64,000 bases of DNA from Verrucosispora sp. WMMD573. GTDB lineage: Bacteria; Actinomycetota; Actinomycetes; Mycobacteriales; Micromonosporaceae. The notes under the pieces were generated by a model, which had not been told where the DNA came from, did not search any database, and worked only from the letters and a program-made list of their open reading frames with translations. A program made the position numbers and the translations under genes. Below are positions 16,901 through 25,143 of the stretch, piece by piece. The stretch's first letter is position 1, and each line of letters begins with the position of its first letter. The DNA is taken from assembly GCF_027497175.1 (NCBI RefSeq), contig NZ_CP114901.1, positions 434,001 to 498,000 on the forward strand, written 5' to 3'.

Positions 16901-17270
16901 GGGGATCGTCGAGCGGGTTGCGGTCGCGGCGGCCCAGCCGGCGGACCAGCTGGTCGAGCCGGATGCGGACCCGGTGCGCCAGCTCACCGGCGGCCTTTCG
17001 GGTGAAGGTGAGGCCGAGCACCTGCTCCGGCCGGACGTACGAGTTGGCCACCAACCACACCACCCGGGCGGCCATCGTCTCGGTCTTGCCCGAGCCCGCA
17101 CCGGCGACCACCAGCAGCGGCTCCACCGGCGCGGCGATGATCGCCGCCTGTTCCCGGGTGGGCGCCGGCAGGCGGAGCAGCTTCGCCAGTTCCACGGGTG
17201 TGTACCGGGGGCCGGCGTCGGCCGCGCGGGGTGCCGGTGGGACCGGCTCGAACAGGGTGGGCTGGGTCAC
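13914..17270 (-). CDS. adnB: AdnB: helicase-nuclease subunit of the AdnAB end-resection machine
   Basis: 1118 residues. SF1A helicase motifs: Walker A GAGSGKT at 57-63, DEYQD motif II, GDPCQSIYGWRGA motif III. The C-terminal RecB-type nuclease follows: GTAFHAWLEQRFG, GRMDAVF, VVDWKTG and QLAVYRLAW, with the metal-binding aspartates and catalytic lysine intact. In mycobacteria AdnB is the lead motor of a heterodimer that resects double-strand breaks. GTG 17270 overlaps the adnA stop (GTGA), so the subunits are translationally coupled. Confidence 0.93.
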   Translation of the reverse strand: MTQPTLFEPVPPAPRAADAGPRYTPVELAKLLRLPAPTREQAAIIAAPVEPLLVVAGAGSGKTETMAARVVWLVANSYVRPEQVLGLTFTRKAAGELAHRVRIRLDQLVRRLGRRDRNPLDDPLAGEPTVATYHSYAGRIVTEHGLRAGYEPSTRLLTEASRWQLVDLIVRNYDGDMSEVDRMPSTVTDAVLALAGELDEHLVEPDELAAWTGRFFADVQSRPGRVYAGVRKALALQQARLKLLPLVRGYARRKDDFEAMDFADQLARAARVARDHPGVGEIERSRYRVVLLDEYQDTSHAQVVLLRALFGDGHPVTAVGDPCQSIYGWRGASAGTLDRFPTEFTRVDDGPARVLGLTTSWRNRPEILAVANTLATPLRAAGARVPELHAALGVDEPIPHRSPRGAAAGTVHCALLPTYADEADWIADSLLAAWRGAAGTPGVLPEHIPVTRRPTTAVLVRLRSQIPAIAAALRERGLPVEVVGLGGLLDTPEVRDVVCTLRVLADPTDGAALLRLLTGARWRIGPRDLVALHRRAGSIASARRRLADDGTPEVSPDRLDEATLVEALADLGPAQAYSAEGYARLRAYGRELGLLRYRLDQSLPELIADVERTTGLDVEVAVRAGRDGAGDAGLARGHLDALGDVAARFSGESPAATLAGFLAYLAAAEDEERGLAPGEVEVVEGAVQILTAHAAKGLEWDVVAVAGLSRGGWPGPVRNSDHWLGGLGVLPFPLRGDADGLPELALAEADDQRGVARAVEDFTDAWRAHDEREERRLAYVAVTRPRRLLLCSGHWWGEGTKRPRGPSALLREVHDACLDGGAGHLVDEWAPEPAPDAVNPTTEVVLRAEWPADPLGPRRPVLAEAAALVRRFLTDGDGGDGPDDAIGEDPEVARWRREGELLLAERAEVSRLSGPIEVSLPEHLSVTQLVALRRDPAGLARALRRPMPTEPNPYARRGTAFHAWLEQRFGADRLLDTDELPGAADADAAPDEELAELQRRFLTSEWADRTPIEVEVPFATVIGGVVVRGRMDAVFRRPGDRFDVVDWKTGARPDGTAAEVAAVQLAVYRLAWAELAGVPVDRVGAAFHYVRDGVTVRPTDLLDVDGLTALISSVPEST

Positions 17271-20200
17271 GGCTCGACCACCTGCCGGCCCTGACCGGAC
17301 ACCGGGCAGCTGCTGCGCACCGGGCAGACCCGGCACTTCGAGTTGGCGACCGCGGCGAAGGTGGCGGCGGCCATCGTGTCGGCGGTACGACGCACCAGTG
17401 CGGTCGCCCAGCCGGCCTCCGGGCCGTCGGTGGTCGGCGGCTGGGCCTGCTCGCGGGCATCCTTGGCGCCGGTGCCGAGCTGCACCAGTGCCGCGCCACC
17501 GGGTTCGTCGCCGAACTCGGCGAACGCGCCGGCCTCCACGGCGGCCTGATATGCACCCAACTGGGGATGCTCGGCCACCTCGCTCTCGGTGACCGCGGTG
17601 GACTTGCCGGTCTTCAGGTCGACCACCACCAACCGGCCGTTCGCGTCGATCTCCAACCGGTCGACCCGGCCGGTCAGCTCGACCGGCCGGGTCGGGTCGT
17701 CGAGGCGTACCGCGAACTCCTGCTCGATGGCGAGCAGCCGGCGCGGGTTGGCGGCCAGCCAGCGCAGCAGCTTGTCGACCATCGCCTCGGCGCGGGCCTG
17801 CTCCGGGCCGACCATCCAGCGCGCCGCCAGCTCGATCGCGTCGAAGCGGGCGGCCACGTACTCCAGCAGTGTCTCCCGGTCGGCGCGGGCGTCCTCGGCC
17901 AGCATCGCCGCCGCGTGCACCAGGTTGCCGACGCCCTGCGCGGTGCTGGCCGGTGCGCTACCGCCGTGCCGTTCCAGCAGCCAGCGCAGGCTGCACCGCA
18001 GCGCGCTCTCCATCCCGGACGGGGTCACCCGGACCGGCTCACCGTCGTCGACCAGCGGCCGGTCGTCGGAGAGGGCGCGCAGCCCCCACCAGTCGTCCGG
18101 GTGCGCGCCGGACACCCCGGCGGCGGCCAGTCGGGCCAGCTCGGCCGCTGCCGCGCGCCGCCGGGCGGGCGGTGCCGCCGGATCGGCGACCGCGGTACGC
18201 AGCTCCGCCACCAACGCGGGCAGGGTGAGTGCCCGGGGCGGCCGACTCAACGGAAGCCGGCGCGGACCGGTGTGCCCGGCCTCGGCGGTACCCGTCGGGC
18301 CGTCATCGTCCGGGACGCCATCCGCCGGGGTGCCGGGGGGAAGCGGTTCGTTCGGCGGCGGGGGTGGCGGACCGGCGGCGCCGCCCGGATCGTCGGTGGG
18401 GCCCAGCTCGTAGAGGAACCGGCTGGGTTGCTCCTCGTGGTCGTCGCCGCCCACCGACGCCGAGGCGACCGCGCTGACCAGCAGCCGCCGCCGAGCACGG
18501 GTCACCGCGACGTGGAACAGCCGCCGCTCCTCGTCGAGCAGCGCCGAGGTCTGCCCGACCACGACGGCCACCGCGGCCGCACCGTCCCCTCGGCCGGCCA
18601 GCACGTCGACCAGCCGCTCCGAGCCGAGCAGACTGCCGCGTAGTCGCAGGTCCGGCCAGACGCCCTCCTGCACTCCGGCCACCGCGACCAGGTCCCACTC
18701 AAGTCCTTTGGCCGCGTGCGCGGTGAGCAGCCGTACGGCGTCGCCCCGGTCCGCCGTCGGTGCGAGCGTGTCGGCCGGCAGCTCCTGACCGAGCACGTGA
18801 TCGAGGAAGACCTCGGTACGCGCGCCCGGCAGCCGATCGGTGAACCGGGCGGCGGCGTCGAAGAGGACCAGCACGGCGTCCAGGTCACGGTCGGCCGCCT
18901 CGGCCCGGCGACGCCGGGCGAGATCGCCCTCGCCGGCCACGGTCGGGCCTCGGGTCAGCGCGGCCGACCACAGCTCGGCCAGCCCACTGGCCCGCCAGAC
19001 CGCCCAGAGAACCTCCTCGGCGGTGGCGGCCGGCCGGCCGGCCGTCTCCCGGGCGACGGCCAGCAATCCGGCCACCGTCTGCGCCGGCTCGGCCCAGCGC
19101 CGCTCGACTCCGGCCAGCTCGGCCGGGTCGCGGAGCGCCTCGATGATCAGCTCTCCGGAGGGTCGGCGGTCACCCCGGGCCAGGGCGAGGGCACGCAGAC
19201 CCTGGCGCAGCCGCCGCTCCGCCAGCGGATCGGCGCCACCGAACGGCGAGTGCAGCAGCGCGACCGCGGCCTCCTCGTCGAGTCGCGCCGGCTCCAGGGC
19301 GCAGCGCAGCAGGAGCAGCAGCGGCGCGACCGCCGGTTGCAGGTGCAGCGGAAGATCCTCACCGTGCACCACGGTCGGCACGCCGGCCGTGTGCAGCGCC
19401 CGACGCAGCCCGGGCAGCTGCCGGGCGGTGGAGCGGACCAGCACCGCCATCCGCGCCCACGGCACGCCGTCGAGCAGGTGCGCCTCCCGCAACGCATGCG
19501 CCAACCACGCCGCCTCACTCGTGGTCGAGGAGAACGTGCGTACCTCCACCGTCCCCGGCGGAGTGTCCGGCAGCGGTCGTAGCTGCCGGTGGGCGGCCGG
19601 CCCGCGCAGCCGTCGGGCCAGCCGGGTGGTAGCGGCCAGCAGCCGCGCTCCCGCGCGGTAGCTGGTGGTCAGCAGCACCTGTGCGGCCGGTGCGCCGGAG
19701 GCGGTGCGGAACCGGTGCGGGAAGTTCGTCACGCCGCCCGGGTCGGCCCCTCGGAACGCGTACGTGGACGAGTCGGGATCGGCGAAGGCGACCAGGGGAA
19801 GGCCGCCGCCGGCCACCGTGTCCAGCAGCTCCAGCTGCGCGGGATCGGTGTCGGCCAGCTCGTCGACGTAGACGTACGCCAGCCGGCGCCGCTCGGCGGC
19901 GAGCAGTTCCGGATCGTCGCGCAGCATCCCGGTGGCAGCCCGGACCAGCTCCGCCGGGTCGTAGGCGACCGAGCCTCGGTTGGCCACGTCACGCAGGGCC
20001 AGCACGGCCACGTACTGCCGGAGGAACCGGGCCGCGGCCGGCCAGTCGGCACGGCCGAGCCGCTCACCCAGCCGGGCCAGCTCGACCGGGCCCACCCCCC
20101 GCTCGGCGGCACGCATCAGCAGGTCGCGCAGTTGAGCGGCGAACGCCCGGGTACGCAGCGCCGGCCGCAGGTCCGCCGGCCAACCGACCTGGTCGTCGTC

Positions 20201-20851
20201 GGGCTCCGCGTCGGGCTCCGCACCGACGACGTCGAGCAGCTCGCGAATGATCAGATCCTGCTCCGGGCCGGTGAGCAGCCGGGGCGACGGCTCGCCGCGT
20301 TCGGCGGCGGCCCGCCGCAGCAGACCGAAGGCGTACGCGGGAAAGGTGCGCACCAGCGGCTCGCGCAGTACCCGCTGCCCGGTCGCGGCGATGCCCGCCT
20401 CGATCCGGTGCCGCAGATCGGCGGCACCACGTCGGCTGAAGGTGAGCACCAGGATCCGCTCCGGGTCGACTCCCTCGGTCACCCGGGCGGTGACCGCCTC
20501 GACGAGGGTCCGGGTCTTACCCGTGCCCGGCCCACCCACCACGAGCATCGGACCGGCGGTGTGCGCGACGACCTCCGCCTGCCGCGGATCGACCTGCCCC
20601 GGCCCGACACGACCGATCGCGGCCCGAGACGGTCCGGCGTTGTCCGGCGCAGCCCGATCCGCTCCGGCGTGGTCGGACCCGACCTGGTCCGGCGCAACCC
20701 GATCCGCTCCGGCATGGCCAGGTCCAACCTGGTCGGGCGCTACCCGACTAGGCCGAGCCTGCGGATCAGCGGCGTCCGAGGACGGGGCGACGGACGGGCC
20801 GCTCCCCTCGGTCGGCCCGGCGGGCCGACGCACCAACCGGTACGCCTGCAT
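17267..20851 (-). CDS. adnA: AdnA: helicase-nuclease subunit of AdnAB
   Basis: 1194 residues, somewhat longer than mycobacterial AdnA. After an 85-residue unordered N-terminus with three 15-residue repeats comes Walker A GGPGTGKT at 106-113, VDELADTDP in place of the DExxD box, and the C-terminal nuclease (TGRVDRLEI, VVVDLKTGK, QLGAYQ). It ends with clustered cysteines CRVCPVRSSC, which resemble the [4Fe-4S] binding site of AddB/AdnA-type nucleases. The degenerate motif II (DELAD) agrees with AdnA being the weaker motor. Transcribed first, coupled to adnB. Confidence 0.92.
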   Translation of the reverse strand: MQAYRLVRRPAGPTEGSGPSVAPSSDAADPQARPSRVAPDQVGPGHAGADRVAPDQVGSDHAGADRAAPDNAGPSRAAIGRVGPGQVDPRQAEVVAHTAGPMLVVGGPGTGKTRTLVEAVTARVTEGVDPERILVLTFSRRGAADLRHRIEAGIAATGQRVLREPLVRTFPAYAFGLLRRAAAERGEPSPRLLTGPEQDLIIRELLDVVGAEPDAEPDDDQVGWPADLRPALRTRAFAAQLRDLLMRAAERGVGPVELARLGERLGRADWPAAARFLRQYVAVLALRDVANRGSVAYDPAELVRAATGMLRDDPELLAAERRRLAYVYVDELADTDPAQLELLDTVAGGGLPLVAFADPDSSTYAFRGADPGGVTNFPHRFRTASGAPAAQVLLTTSYRAGARLLAATTRLARRLRGPAAHRQLRPLPDTPPGTVEVRTFSSTTSEAAWLAHALREAHLLDGVPWARMAVLVRSTARQLPGLRRALHTAGVPTVVHGEDLPLHLQPAVAPLLLLLRCALEPARLDEEAAVALLHSPFGGADPLAERRLRQGLRALALARGDRRPSGELIIEALRDPAELAGVERRWAEPAQTVAGLLAVARETAGRPAATAEEVLWAVWRASGLAELWSAALTRGPTVAGEGDLARRRRAEAADRDLDAVLVLFDAAARFTDRLPGARTEVFLDHVLGQELPADTLAPTADRGDAVRLLTAHAAKGLEWDLVAVAGVQEGVWPDLRLRGSLLGSERLVDVLAGRGDGAAAVAVVVGQTSALLDEERRLFHVAVTRARRRLLVSAVASASVGGDDHEEQPSRFLYELGPTDDPGGAAGPPPPPPNEPLPPGTPADGVPDDDGPTGTAEAGHTGPRRLPLSRPPRALTLPALVAELRTAVADPAAPPARRRAAAAELARLAAAGVSGAHPDDWWGLRALSDDRPLVDDGEPVRVTPSGMESALRCSLRWLLERHGGSAPASTAQGVGNLVHAAAMLAEDARADRETLLEYVAARFDAIELAARWMVGPEQARAEAMVDKLLRWLAANPRRLLAIEQEFAVRLDDPTRPVELTGRVDRLEIDANGRLVVVDLKTGKSTAVTESEVAEHPQLGAYQAAVEAGAFAEFGDEPGGAALVQLGTGAKDAREQAQPPTTDGPEAGWATALVRRTADTMAAATFAAVANSKCRVCPVRSSCPVSGQGRQVVEP
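20612..20746 (-). repeat. 45-bp in-frame tandem repeat in adnA
   Basis: Three units encode residues 36-50, 51-65 and 66-80. The first two proteins units are near-identical (RVAPDQVGPGHAGAD / RVAPDQVGSDHAGAD); the third is diverged. A minisatellite in the disordered N-terminus, upstream of the helicase domain. Confidence 0.8.
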
Positions 20852-21010
20852 CCCGCCATCCCATCACGGCCCTGCGACACCGCCCGACCCGCCACACCCG
20901 CCCCGGTCGGTGTTCGGGGCTCGGGGTGCGGCGAGGTGGGGCTTGCGCCCGGCGGGAAGATGTGGTTCGCCGCATCCCGGGCCGATCAGCCGCCGGGCCA
21001 GCCCGGGGCA

Positions 21011-21052
21011 GCGGGGTCGCCCAGCGAGGCGGCGGGGTCGCCCAGCGAGGCG
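21011..21052. repeat. 21-bp tandem repeat, two units
   Basis: GCGGGGTCGCCCAGCGAGGC plus one base occurs twice head to tail in the 237-base spacer between adnA and the LOG gene. I see no gene or clear promoter in the rest of this spacer. Confidence 0.75.
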
Positions 21053-21088
21053 GGCCTGCCAGCGGGCGCGCCGCCACGGGCCAGGCGG

Positions 21089-21634
21089 TCAGGTGAGGTG
21101 GGATTCGATCAGGTCCAGCGCACCGGGGACGGTGTCGACCGACCGCAGGAGGTCGAAGCCGGCGGGCTTGAGGAACCTCTGGTCGGTCAGGTTCCGCAGC
21201 CACTCCAGCAGCGGGTCGTAGAAGCCGTCGGTGTCGACCAGCACCATCGGCTTGTGGTGCAGGGCGAGTGTCGCGGTGGTCCAGACCTCGAAGAGTTCGT
21301 CGAGCGTGCCGAGCCCGCCGGGCAGGGTGAGGAAGGCGTCCGACTTCTCGAGCATCAGAATCTTCCGACTGGCCATCGAGTCGGTGACCAGCAGTTCGTC
21401 CGAGTCGAGGTCGGCGACCTCCAGGTCGACCAGCGCCTGCGGGATCACGCCGACCGTACGACCCCCCGCAGCGCGTGCGCCGTTGACCAGCGCACCCATC
21501 ATCCCGACGCAGCCGCCGCCGCTGACCAGCGTGTGCCCGCGCCGAGCAAGCTCCGCACCGGTGTCGGCCGCCAGGTCCAACCAACGCTTGTCGAGTGTCC
21601 GGGAGGAGGCGCAGAACACGCAGATCGCGGCCAT
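21089..21634 (-). CDS. LOG-family protein (cytokinin riboside 5'-monophosphate phosphoribohydrolase type)
   Basis: 181 residues, complete for the short LOG class. Rossmann-like start ICVFCASS, phosphate-binding VSGGGCVGMMGA, and the LOG signature PGGLGTLDELFE with the catalytic arginine in MASRKILM. LOG enzymes release free bases from nucleoside monophosphates; in mycobacteria Rv1205 makes cytokinins. The start lies 3 bases after the stop of the second LOG gene, so the two form an operon. Confidence 0.9.
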   Translation of the reverse strand: MAAICVFCASSRTLDKRWLDLAADTGAELARRGHTLVSGGGCVGMMGALVNGARAAGGRTVGVIPQALVDLEVADLDSDELLVTDSMASRKILMLEKSDAFLTLPGGLGTLDELFEVWTTATLALHHKPMVLVDTDGFYDPLLEWLRNLTDQRFLKPAGFDLLRSVDTVPGALDLIESHLT

Positions 21635-21637
21635 CGG

Positions 21638-22603
21638 TCAGCGCCCCGCAGGCTCGTCGGTCGCGGCGGATTCGTCTGCGGCGACCGGCCCGCCAACAGC
21701 AGCCGACCCGTCCGCAACCGCCTGCCCGTTCGAGTCGGCCGAACCGCCCGCCGTGGCGCGCCCGTTGACGGTGGCCGACTCGTCGGCGGCGGCCTGCTGG
21801 TCGGCGGCGACCCGGGCGACGGCCTCCTCGCGTACGGTCTCCTGCTCGACGCTGAGGGCGGCCTCGGCCTCCACGATGTGCCGTACCGCCGCCGCGACAT
21901 CGTCGGTGACGCAGATCAGCTCCAGATCGACCGGGCCGATCTTGCCTTCGGCGGCCATCGTGTCACGCAGCCAGTCGAGCAGCCCCTGCCAGTAGTCCGC
22001 GCCCATCAGCACCACCGGGAACCGGGTGACCTTTCCGGTCTGCACCAGGGTGAGCGCCTCGAAGAGTTCGTCCATGGTGCCGAACCCGCCGGGCAGCACC
22101 ACGAACGCCTGGGCGTACTTGACGAACATGGTCTTGCGGGCGAAGAAGTAGCGGAAGTCGATGGCCAGGTCGACCCACTCGTTGATGCCCTGCTCGAAGG
22201 GAAGTTCGATGCCGAGGCCGACGGAATGGCCGCCGGCTTCGCTGGCCCCCCGGTTGACCGCCTCCATCACGCCCGGACCGCCGCCGGTGATCACCGCGTA
22301 GCCGGCCCGGGCCAGCGCCGCGCCCAACGCCTCGGCGAGCTGACACTCGGGGCTGTCCGGCTTGCTGCGCGCCGACCCGAAGACGCTGACCGCCGGCGGC
22401 AGGTCGGCGAGGGTGTCGAAGCCCTCCACGAACTCGGAGAGGATGCGCAGCGCCCGCCAGGCATCCTTCGTCTTCCAGTCGGCCCGCGCCCGGGAATCCA
22501 GCAGGCGTTGATCCGCGGTACTATTGGTGATCGACTGGCGACGGAGTGTTACGGCGCCGCGATGCCGCTCCTGTTCTCGTTCGCGCCGGTTGCTCTGGGT
22601 CAT
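21638..22603 (-). CDS. LOG-family protein (TIGR00730 type) with a low-complexity tail
   Basis: 321 residues. After a 60-residue basic N-terminal extension the LOG core appears: VFGSARS, ITGGGPGVMEAVNRGA, and PGGFGTMDELFEALT, with KTMFVKYA before it. The last 75 residues or so are an Ala/Gly/Asp/Ser/Glu tail of loose repeats (DESATVNG, ADGSAAVGG, ADESAATDE). It resembles the longer bacterial 'lysine decarboxylase-like' LOG group. ATG 22603 is leaderless: TACGGT sits exactly 7 bases upstream. Confidence 0.88.
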   Translation of the reverse strand: MTQSNRREREQERHRGAVTLRRQSITNSTADQRLLDSRARADWKTKDAWRALRILSEFVEGFDTLADLPPAVSVFGSARSKPDSPECQLAEALGAALARAGYAVITGGGPGVMEAVNRGASEAGGHSVGLGIELPFEQGINEWVDLAIDFRYFFARKTMFVKYAQAFVVLPGGFGTMDELFEALTLVQTGKVTRFPVVLMGADYWQGLLDWLRDTMAAEGKIGPVDLELICVTDDVAAAVRHIVEAEAALSVEQETVREEAVARVAADQQAAADESATVNGRATAGGSADSNGQAVADGSAAVGGPVAADESAATDEPAGR

Positions 22604-22610
22604 GGAAGCA

Positions 22611-22616
22611 ACCGTA
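22611..22616 (-). promoter_or_regulatory. -10 box of the leaderless LOG operon
   Basis: TACGGT, 7 bases before the ATG at 22603. Confidence 0.55.
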
Positions 22617-22696
22617 GTGGAGTCCAGCCAGATAACCCGGCAAACACTTTGTGATCTTGTGCAACCAAATCGCTTTCCCGTACGTCTTACTATTCA

Positions 22697-22709
22697 CATA
22701 CCGGGTATG
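22697..22709. promoter_or_regulatory. Candidate operator CATAC-CGG-GTATG
   Basis: Perfect 5-bp arms around a 3-base centre, between a TACTAT box and the small gene at 22743. The core matches the longer palindrome at 28531-28549. Confidence 0.35.
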
Positions 22710-22742
22710 CCCCGGCGCGCGGGCTTCGGGGGAGGAGACAGC

Positions 22743-22895
22743 GTGATCAGCAACAACGAACGGATCCGGATCCGCCGCCAGATGCAGCGGCGCATCCGCG
22801 ACGTGGTGGCCGAGCGCCGCCGCACCCGCCTGCTCGACAAGCCACCCGAGCCGCCGGCCGATCCGGCCGCCGAGTCACACCTGAGCGCCGTCTGA
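22743..22895 (+). CDS. Small arginine-rich protein, 50 residues
   Basis: GTG start with GGAGGAG 6 bases ahead. The first 30 residues form a strongly basic amphipathic helix (IRIRRQMQRRIRDVVAERRR), then a Pro/Ala/Glu tail. No family recognised; the charge suggests nucleic-acid or membrane contact. Good ribosome binding site and coding-like composition support it. Confidence 0.55.
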   Translation: MISNNERIRIRRQMQRRIRDVVAERRRTRLLDKPPEPPADPAAESHLSAV

Positions 22896-22937
22896 CGTCG
22901 GAGCGCTCACCCGCCTGCGGAGTTGACGCCCGGACGA

Positions 22938-24008
22938 TCAGGCGGCCAGCCAACGGTGCAGCGTCGCCGCACCGTCGCGGATCTTGCTGATCTCGACGTG
23001 CTCGTCCGGGTGGTGGGCCAGGTTCGGATCACCCGGGCCGAAGTTGAGCGCCGGGATCCCCATCGCCGCGAACCGCGCCACGTCGGTCCAACCCAGCTTG
23101 CCGATGGGCGCGGCACCCACCGCAGCCAGGAATTCCCGGGCGGGGGCGGCCTCCAGTCCGGGCAGCGCACCGGCCGCGCAGTCGGTCACGGTCAGCTCGT
23201 AGTCAGCGAAGACCTCGCGCAGGTGCGCCTCGGCCTCGGCCGGCGTACGGTCCGGCGCGAAGCGGTAGTTCACCTCGATCTCGCACCGGTCCGGCACCAC
23301 GTTCCCGGCGACCCCACCGTGGATGCGGGTCGCGTTCATACCCTCCCGATACTCACACCCGTCGATGGTCACCCGCCGGGCCTGGTACGTCGACAGGCGG
23401 CGGAGCACCTCACCCGCGCCATGCACCGCATTGATGCCGTGCCAGGAACGGGCCGAGTGGGCCCGGACCCCGGTGGTCACCACCACGGCCCGCACGGTGC
23501 CCTGGCAGCCGGCCTCGACGATGCCGTACGTCGGTTCCAACAGCAGCGCGAAGTCGGCCGCAAGCCAGTCCGGGTGCGCCTGCGCGACCAGGTGCAGGCC
23601 GTTGTACCTCGACTCGATCTCCTCGGCCTCGTAGAAGAAGTACGTCACGTCGTAGCGTGGCTCGGGCAGGTTCGTCGCGAGATGCAGTGCGTAGGCGACC
23701 CCGGACTTCATGTCCGAGGTGCCGCAGCCGTACATCAGGTCGCCGCGCAGGGTCGACGGGAAGTTGTTGTTCAGCGGCACCGTGTCCAGGTGGCCGGCGA
23801 GCACCACCCGAGAGGCCCGCCCCAGATCGGTACGGGCCATCACCGTGTTGCCGTACCGGTAGGTGGTCAGGTGCGGGACCACCCGCAGCACCTCCTCGAC
23901 GCAGTCGGCGATGGCCTTCTCGTTGAGGGACACGGACTCGATGTCGACCAGCGCGCGGGTCAACGCCACCGGATCGGCGAGGACCTCGGGGGTAAGCGGG
24001 TTCTCCAT
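22938..24008 (-). CDS. dapE: Succinyl-diaminopimelate desuccinylase
   Basis: 356 residues, M20 metallopeptidase family. Zinc ligands and catalytic residues appear in order: GHLDTVP, GTSDMKSG (bridging Asp), FYEAEEIE (catalytic Glu and ligand), then ARSWHG and the late His in LAHHPDEH. DapE makes LL-diaminopimelate from N-succinyl-LL-DAP for peptidoglycan and lysine. ATG 24008 was chosen because TACCGT lies exactly 7 bases upstream; the longer frame begins with unrelated basic residues. Divergent from dapD, which catalyses an earlier step. Confidence 0.93.
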   Translation of the reverse strand: MENPLTPEVLADPVALTRALVDIESVSLNEKAIADCVEEVLRVVPHLTTYRYGNTVMARTDLGRASRVVLAGHLDTVPLNNNFPSTLRGDLMYGCGTSDMKSGVAYALHLATNLPEPRYDVTYFFYEAEEIESRYNGLHLVAQAHPDWLAADFALLLEPTYGIVEAGCQGTVRAVVVTTGVRAHSARSWHGINAVHGAGEVLRRLSTYQARRVTIDGCEYREGMNATRIHGGVAGNVVPDRCEIEVNYRFAPDRTPAEAEAHLREVFADYELTVTDCAAGALPGLEAAPAREFLAAVGAAPIGKLGWTDVARFAAMGIPALNFGPGDPNLAHHPDEHVEISKIRDGAATLHRWLAA

Positions 24009-24015
24009 GGTCCGC

Positions 24016-24021
24016 ACGGTA
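24016..24021 (-). promoter_or_regulatory. -10 box of leaderless dapE
   Basis: TACCGT, 7 bases before the dapE ATG. Confidence 0.55.
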
Positions 24022-24065
24022 CCGTCACAACCGGCGACCGCGAGACGCGAGCCCTTCGGCGCAGC

Positions 24066-24101
24066 GCGAGGAGTGGGCCGGCGGGCCCCGCAGTCGCGAG
24101 C
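24066..24101 (+). repeat. GC-rich 5'-leader element, copy 2
   Basis: GCGAGGAGTGGGCCGG, then GCCCCGCAGTCGCGAGC, about 35 bases before the dapD start. Matches the minus-strand element in the M16 operon (11573-11613); in both, GCGAAC or CGAAC and then an AGGTGA ribosome binding site follow. Confidence 0.55.
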
Positions 24102-24136
24102 AGCAGCCAGCCCGCAGGCGAACGAGAGGTGAGTAA

Positions 24137-25096
24137 GTGACGTCCACACAATCCGCGTGGGGCATCGGCCTGGCCACCGTCACCGCCGAGGACCAGGTGC
24201 TTGACGCCTGGTACCCGACCGGCAAGCTGGGCCTCGGCGAGCTGCCGCTGGTCGCCGGTGAGGACGAGGCCGACGTGCTGGACCTGCCGCCCGGCGCGAT
24301 CGGCGACCGGGCCCTGCCGGGTCTGCGTACCGTCCAGGTGGTCACCGTCATCGGCTCGCTGGACGATCCGATCAAGGACGCGGCGGACGCGTACCTGCGG
24401 CTGCACCTGCTCTCCCACCGCCTGGCACGGCCCAACGAGATCAACCTCGACGGCATCTTCGGCAAGCTGGCCAACGTGGCCTGGACCACCGCCGGGCCGT
24501 GCCCGCCGGAGCGGGTGGACGAGCTGCGCGTCATCGAGCGGGCCGCCGGTCGCCACCTCGGGGTGTACGGGGTGGACAAGTTCCCCCGGATGACCGACTA
24601 CGTGGTGCCCTCCGGGGTGCGGATCGCCGACGCCGACCGGGTCCGGCTCGGCGCGCATCTCGCCGCCGGTACCACCGTCATGCACGAGGGCTTCGTCAAC
24701 TTCAACGCCGGCACGCTCGGCGCCTCGATGGTCGAGGGACGCATCGTGCAGGGCGTGGTGGTCGGTGACGGTTCGGACATCGGCGGCGGTGCCTCCATCA
24801 TGGGCACCCTCTCCGGCGGCGGCACCGACAAGGTACGCATCGGCGAGCGCAGCCTGGTCGGCGCCAACGCCGGTGTCGGCATCTCTCTCGGCGACGACTG
24901 CGTCGTCGAGGCGGGTTGCTACATCACCGCCGCCTCGAAGATCAGTCTCCCGGACGGCCGGATCGTCAAGGCCCGCGAACTCTCCGGCGTCGACGGATTG
25001 CTGTTCTGGCGCAATTCGGTCTCCGGCGCGTTGGAGGCCCGCCCCCGCACCGGCCGGGGCATCGAACTGAACGCCGCCCTGCACGCCAACGACTGA
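24137..25096 (+). CDS. dapD: 2,3,4,5-tetrahydropyridine-2,6-dicarboxylate N-succinyltransferase
   Basis: 319 residues, the actinobacterial DapD length (about 317 in mycobacteria). The C-terminal half is a left-handed beta-helix (hexapeptide-type turns such as [21 protein letters not shown] and [20 protein letters not shown]); residues MVEG carry the conserved active-site glutamate. Uses succinyl-CoA in the DAP pathway. GTG 24137 is preceded by GAGAGGTGA. Divergent to dapE; ends 3 bases before a strong terminator. Confidence 0.95.
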   Translation: MTSTQSAWGIGLATVTAEDQVLDAWYPTGKLGLGELPLVAGEDEADVLDLPPGAIGDRALPGLRTVQVVTVIGSLDDPIKDAADAYLRLHLLSHRLARPNEINLDGIFGKLANVAWTTAGPCPPERVDELRVIERAAGRHLGVYGVDKFPRMTDYVVPSGVRIADADRVRLGAHLAAGTTVMHEGFVNFNAGTLGASMVEGRIVQGVVVGDGSDIGGGASIMGTLSGGGTDKVRIGERSLVGANAGVGISLGDDCVVEAGCYITAASKISLPDGRIVKARELSGVDGLLFWRNSVSGALEARPRTGRGIELNAALHAND

Positions 25097-25099
25097 GCC

Positions 25100-25137
25100 C
25101 CGGGTGGGGCGGGCGCGATGACGCCCGCCCCACCCGG
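25100..25137. terminator. Strong bidirectional terminator between dapD and the subtilase gene
   Basis: Perfect 16-bp stem (CCGGGTGGGGCGGGCG with its complement) with a 6-base loop. Starts 4 bases after the dapD stop and ends 7 bases before the end of the converging gene. Confidence 0.85.
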
Positions 25138-25143
25138 CACGGC

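Noticed and set aside
19589..22654. 1021-codon frame opposite adnA and the LOG genes
   Set aside because: Crosses several real genes and intergenic spacers, with antisense-type composition.
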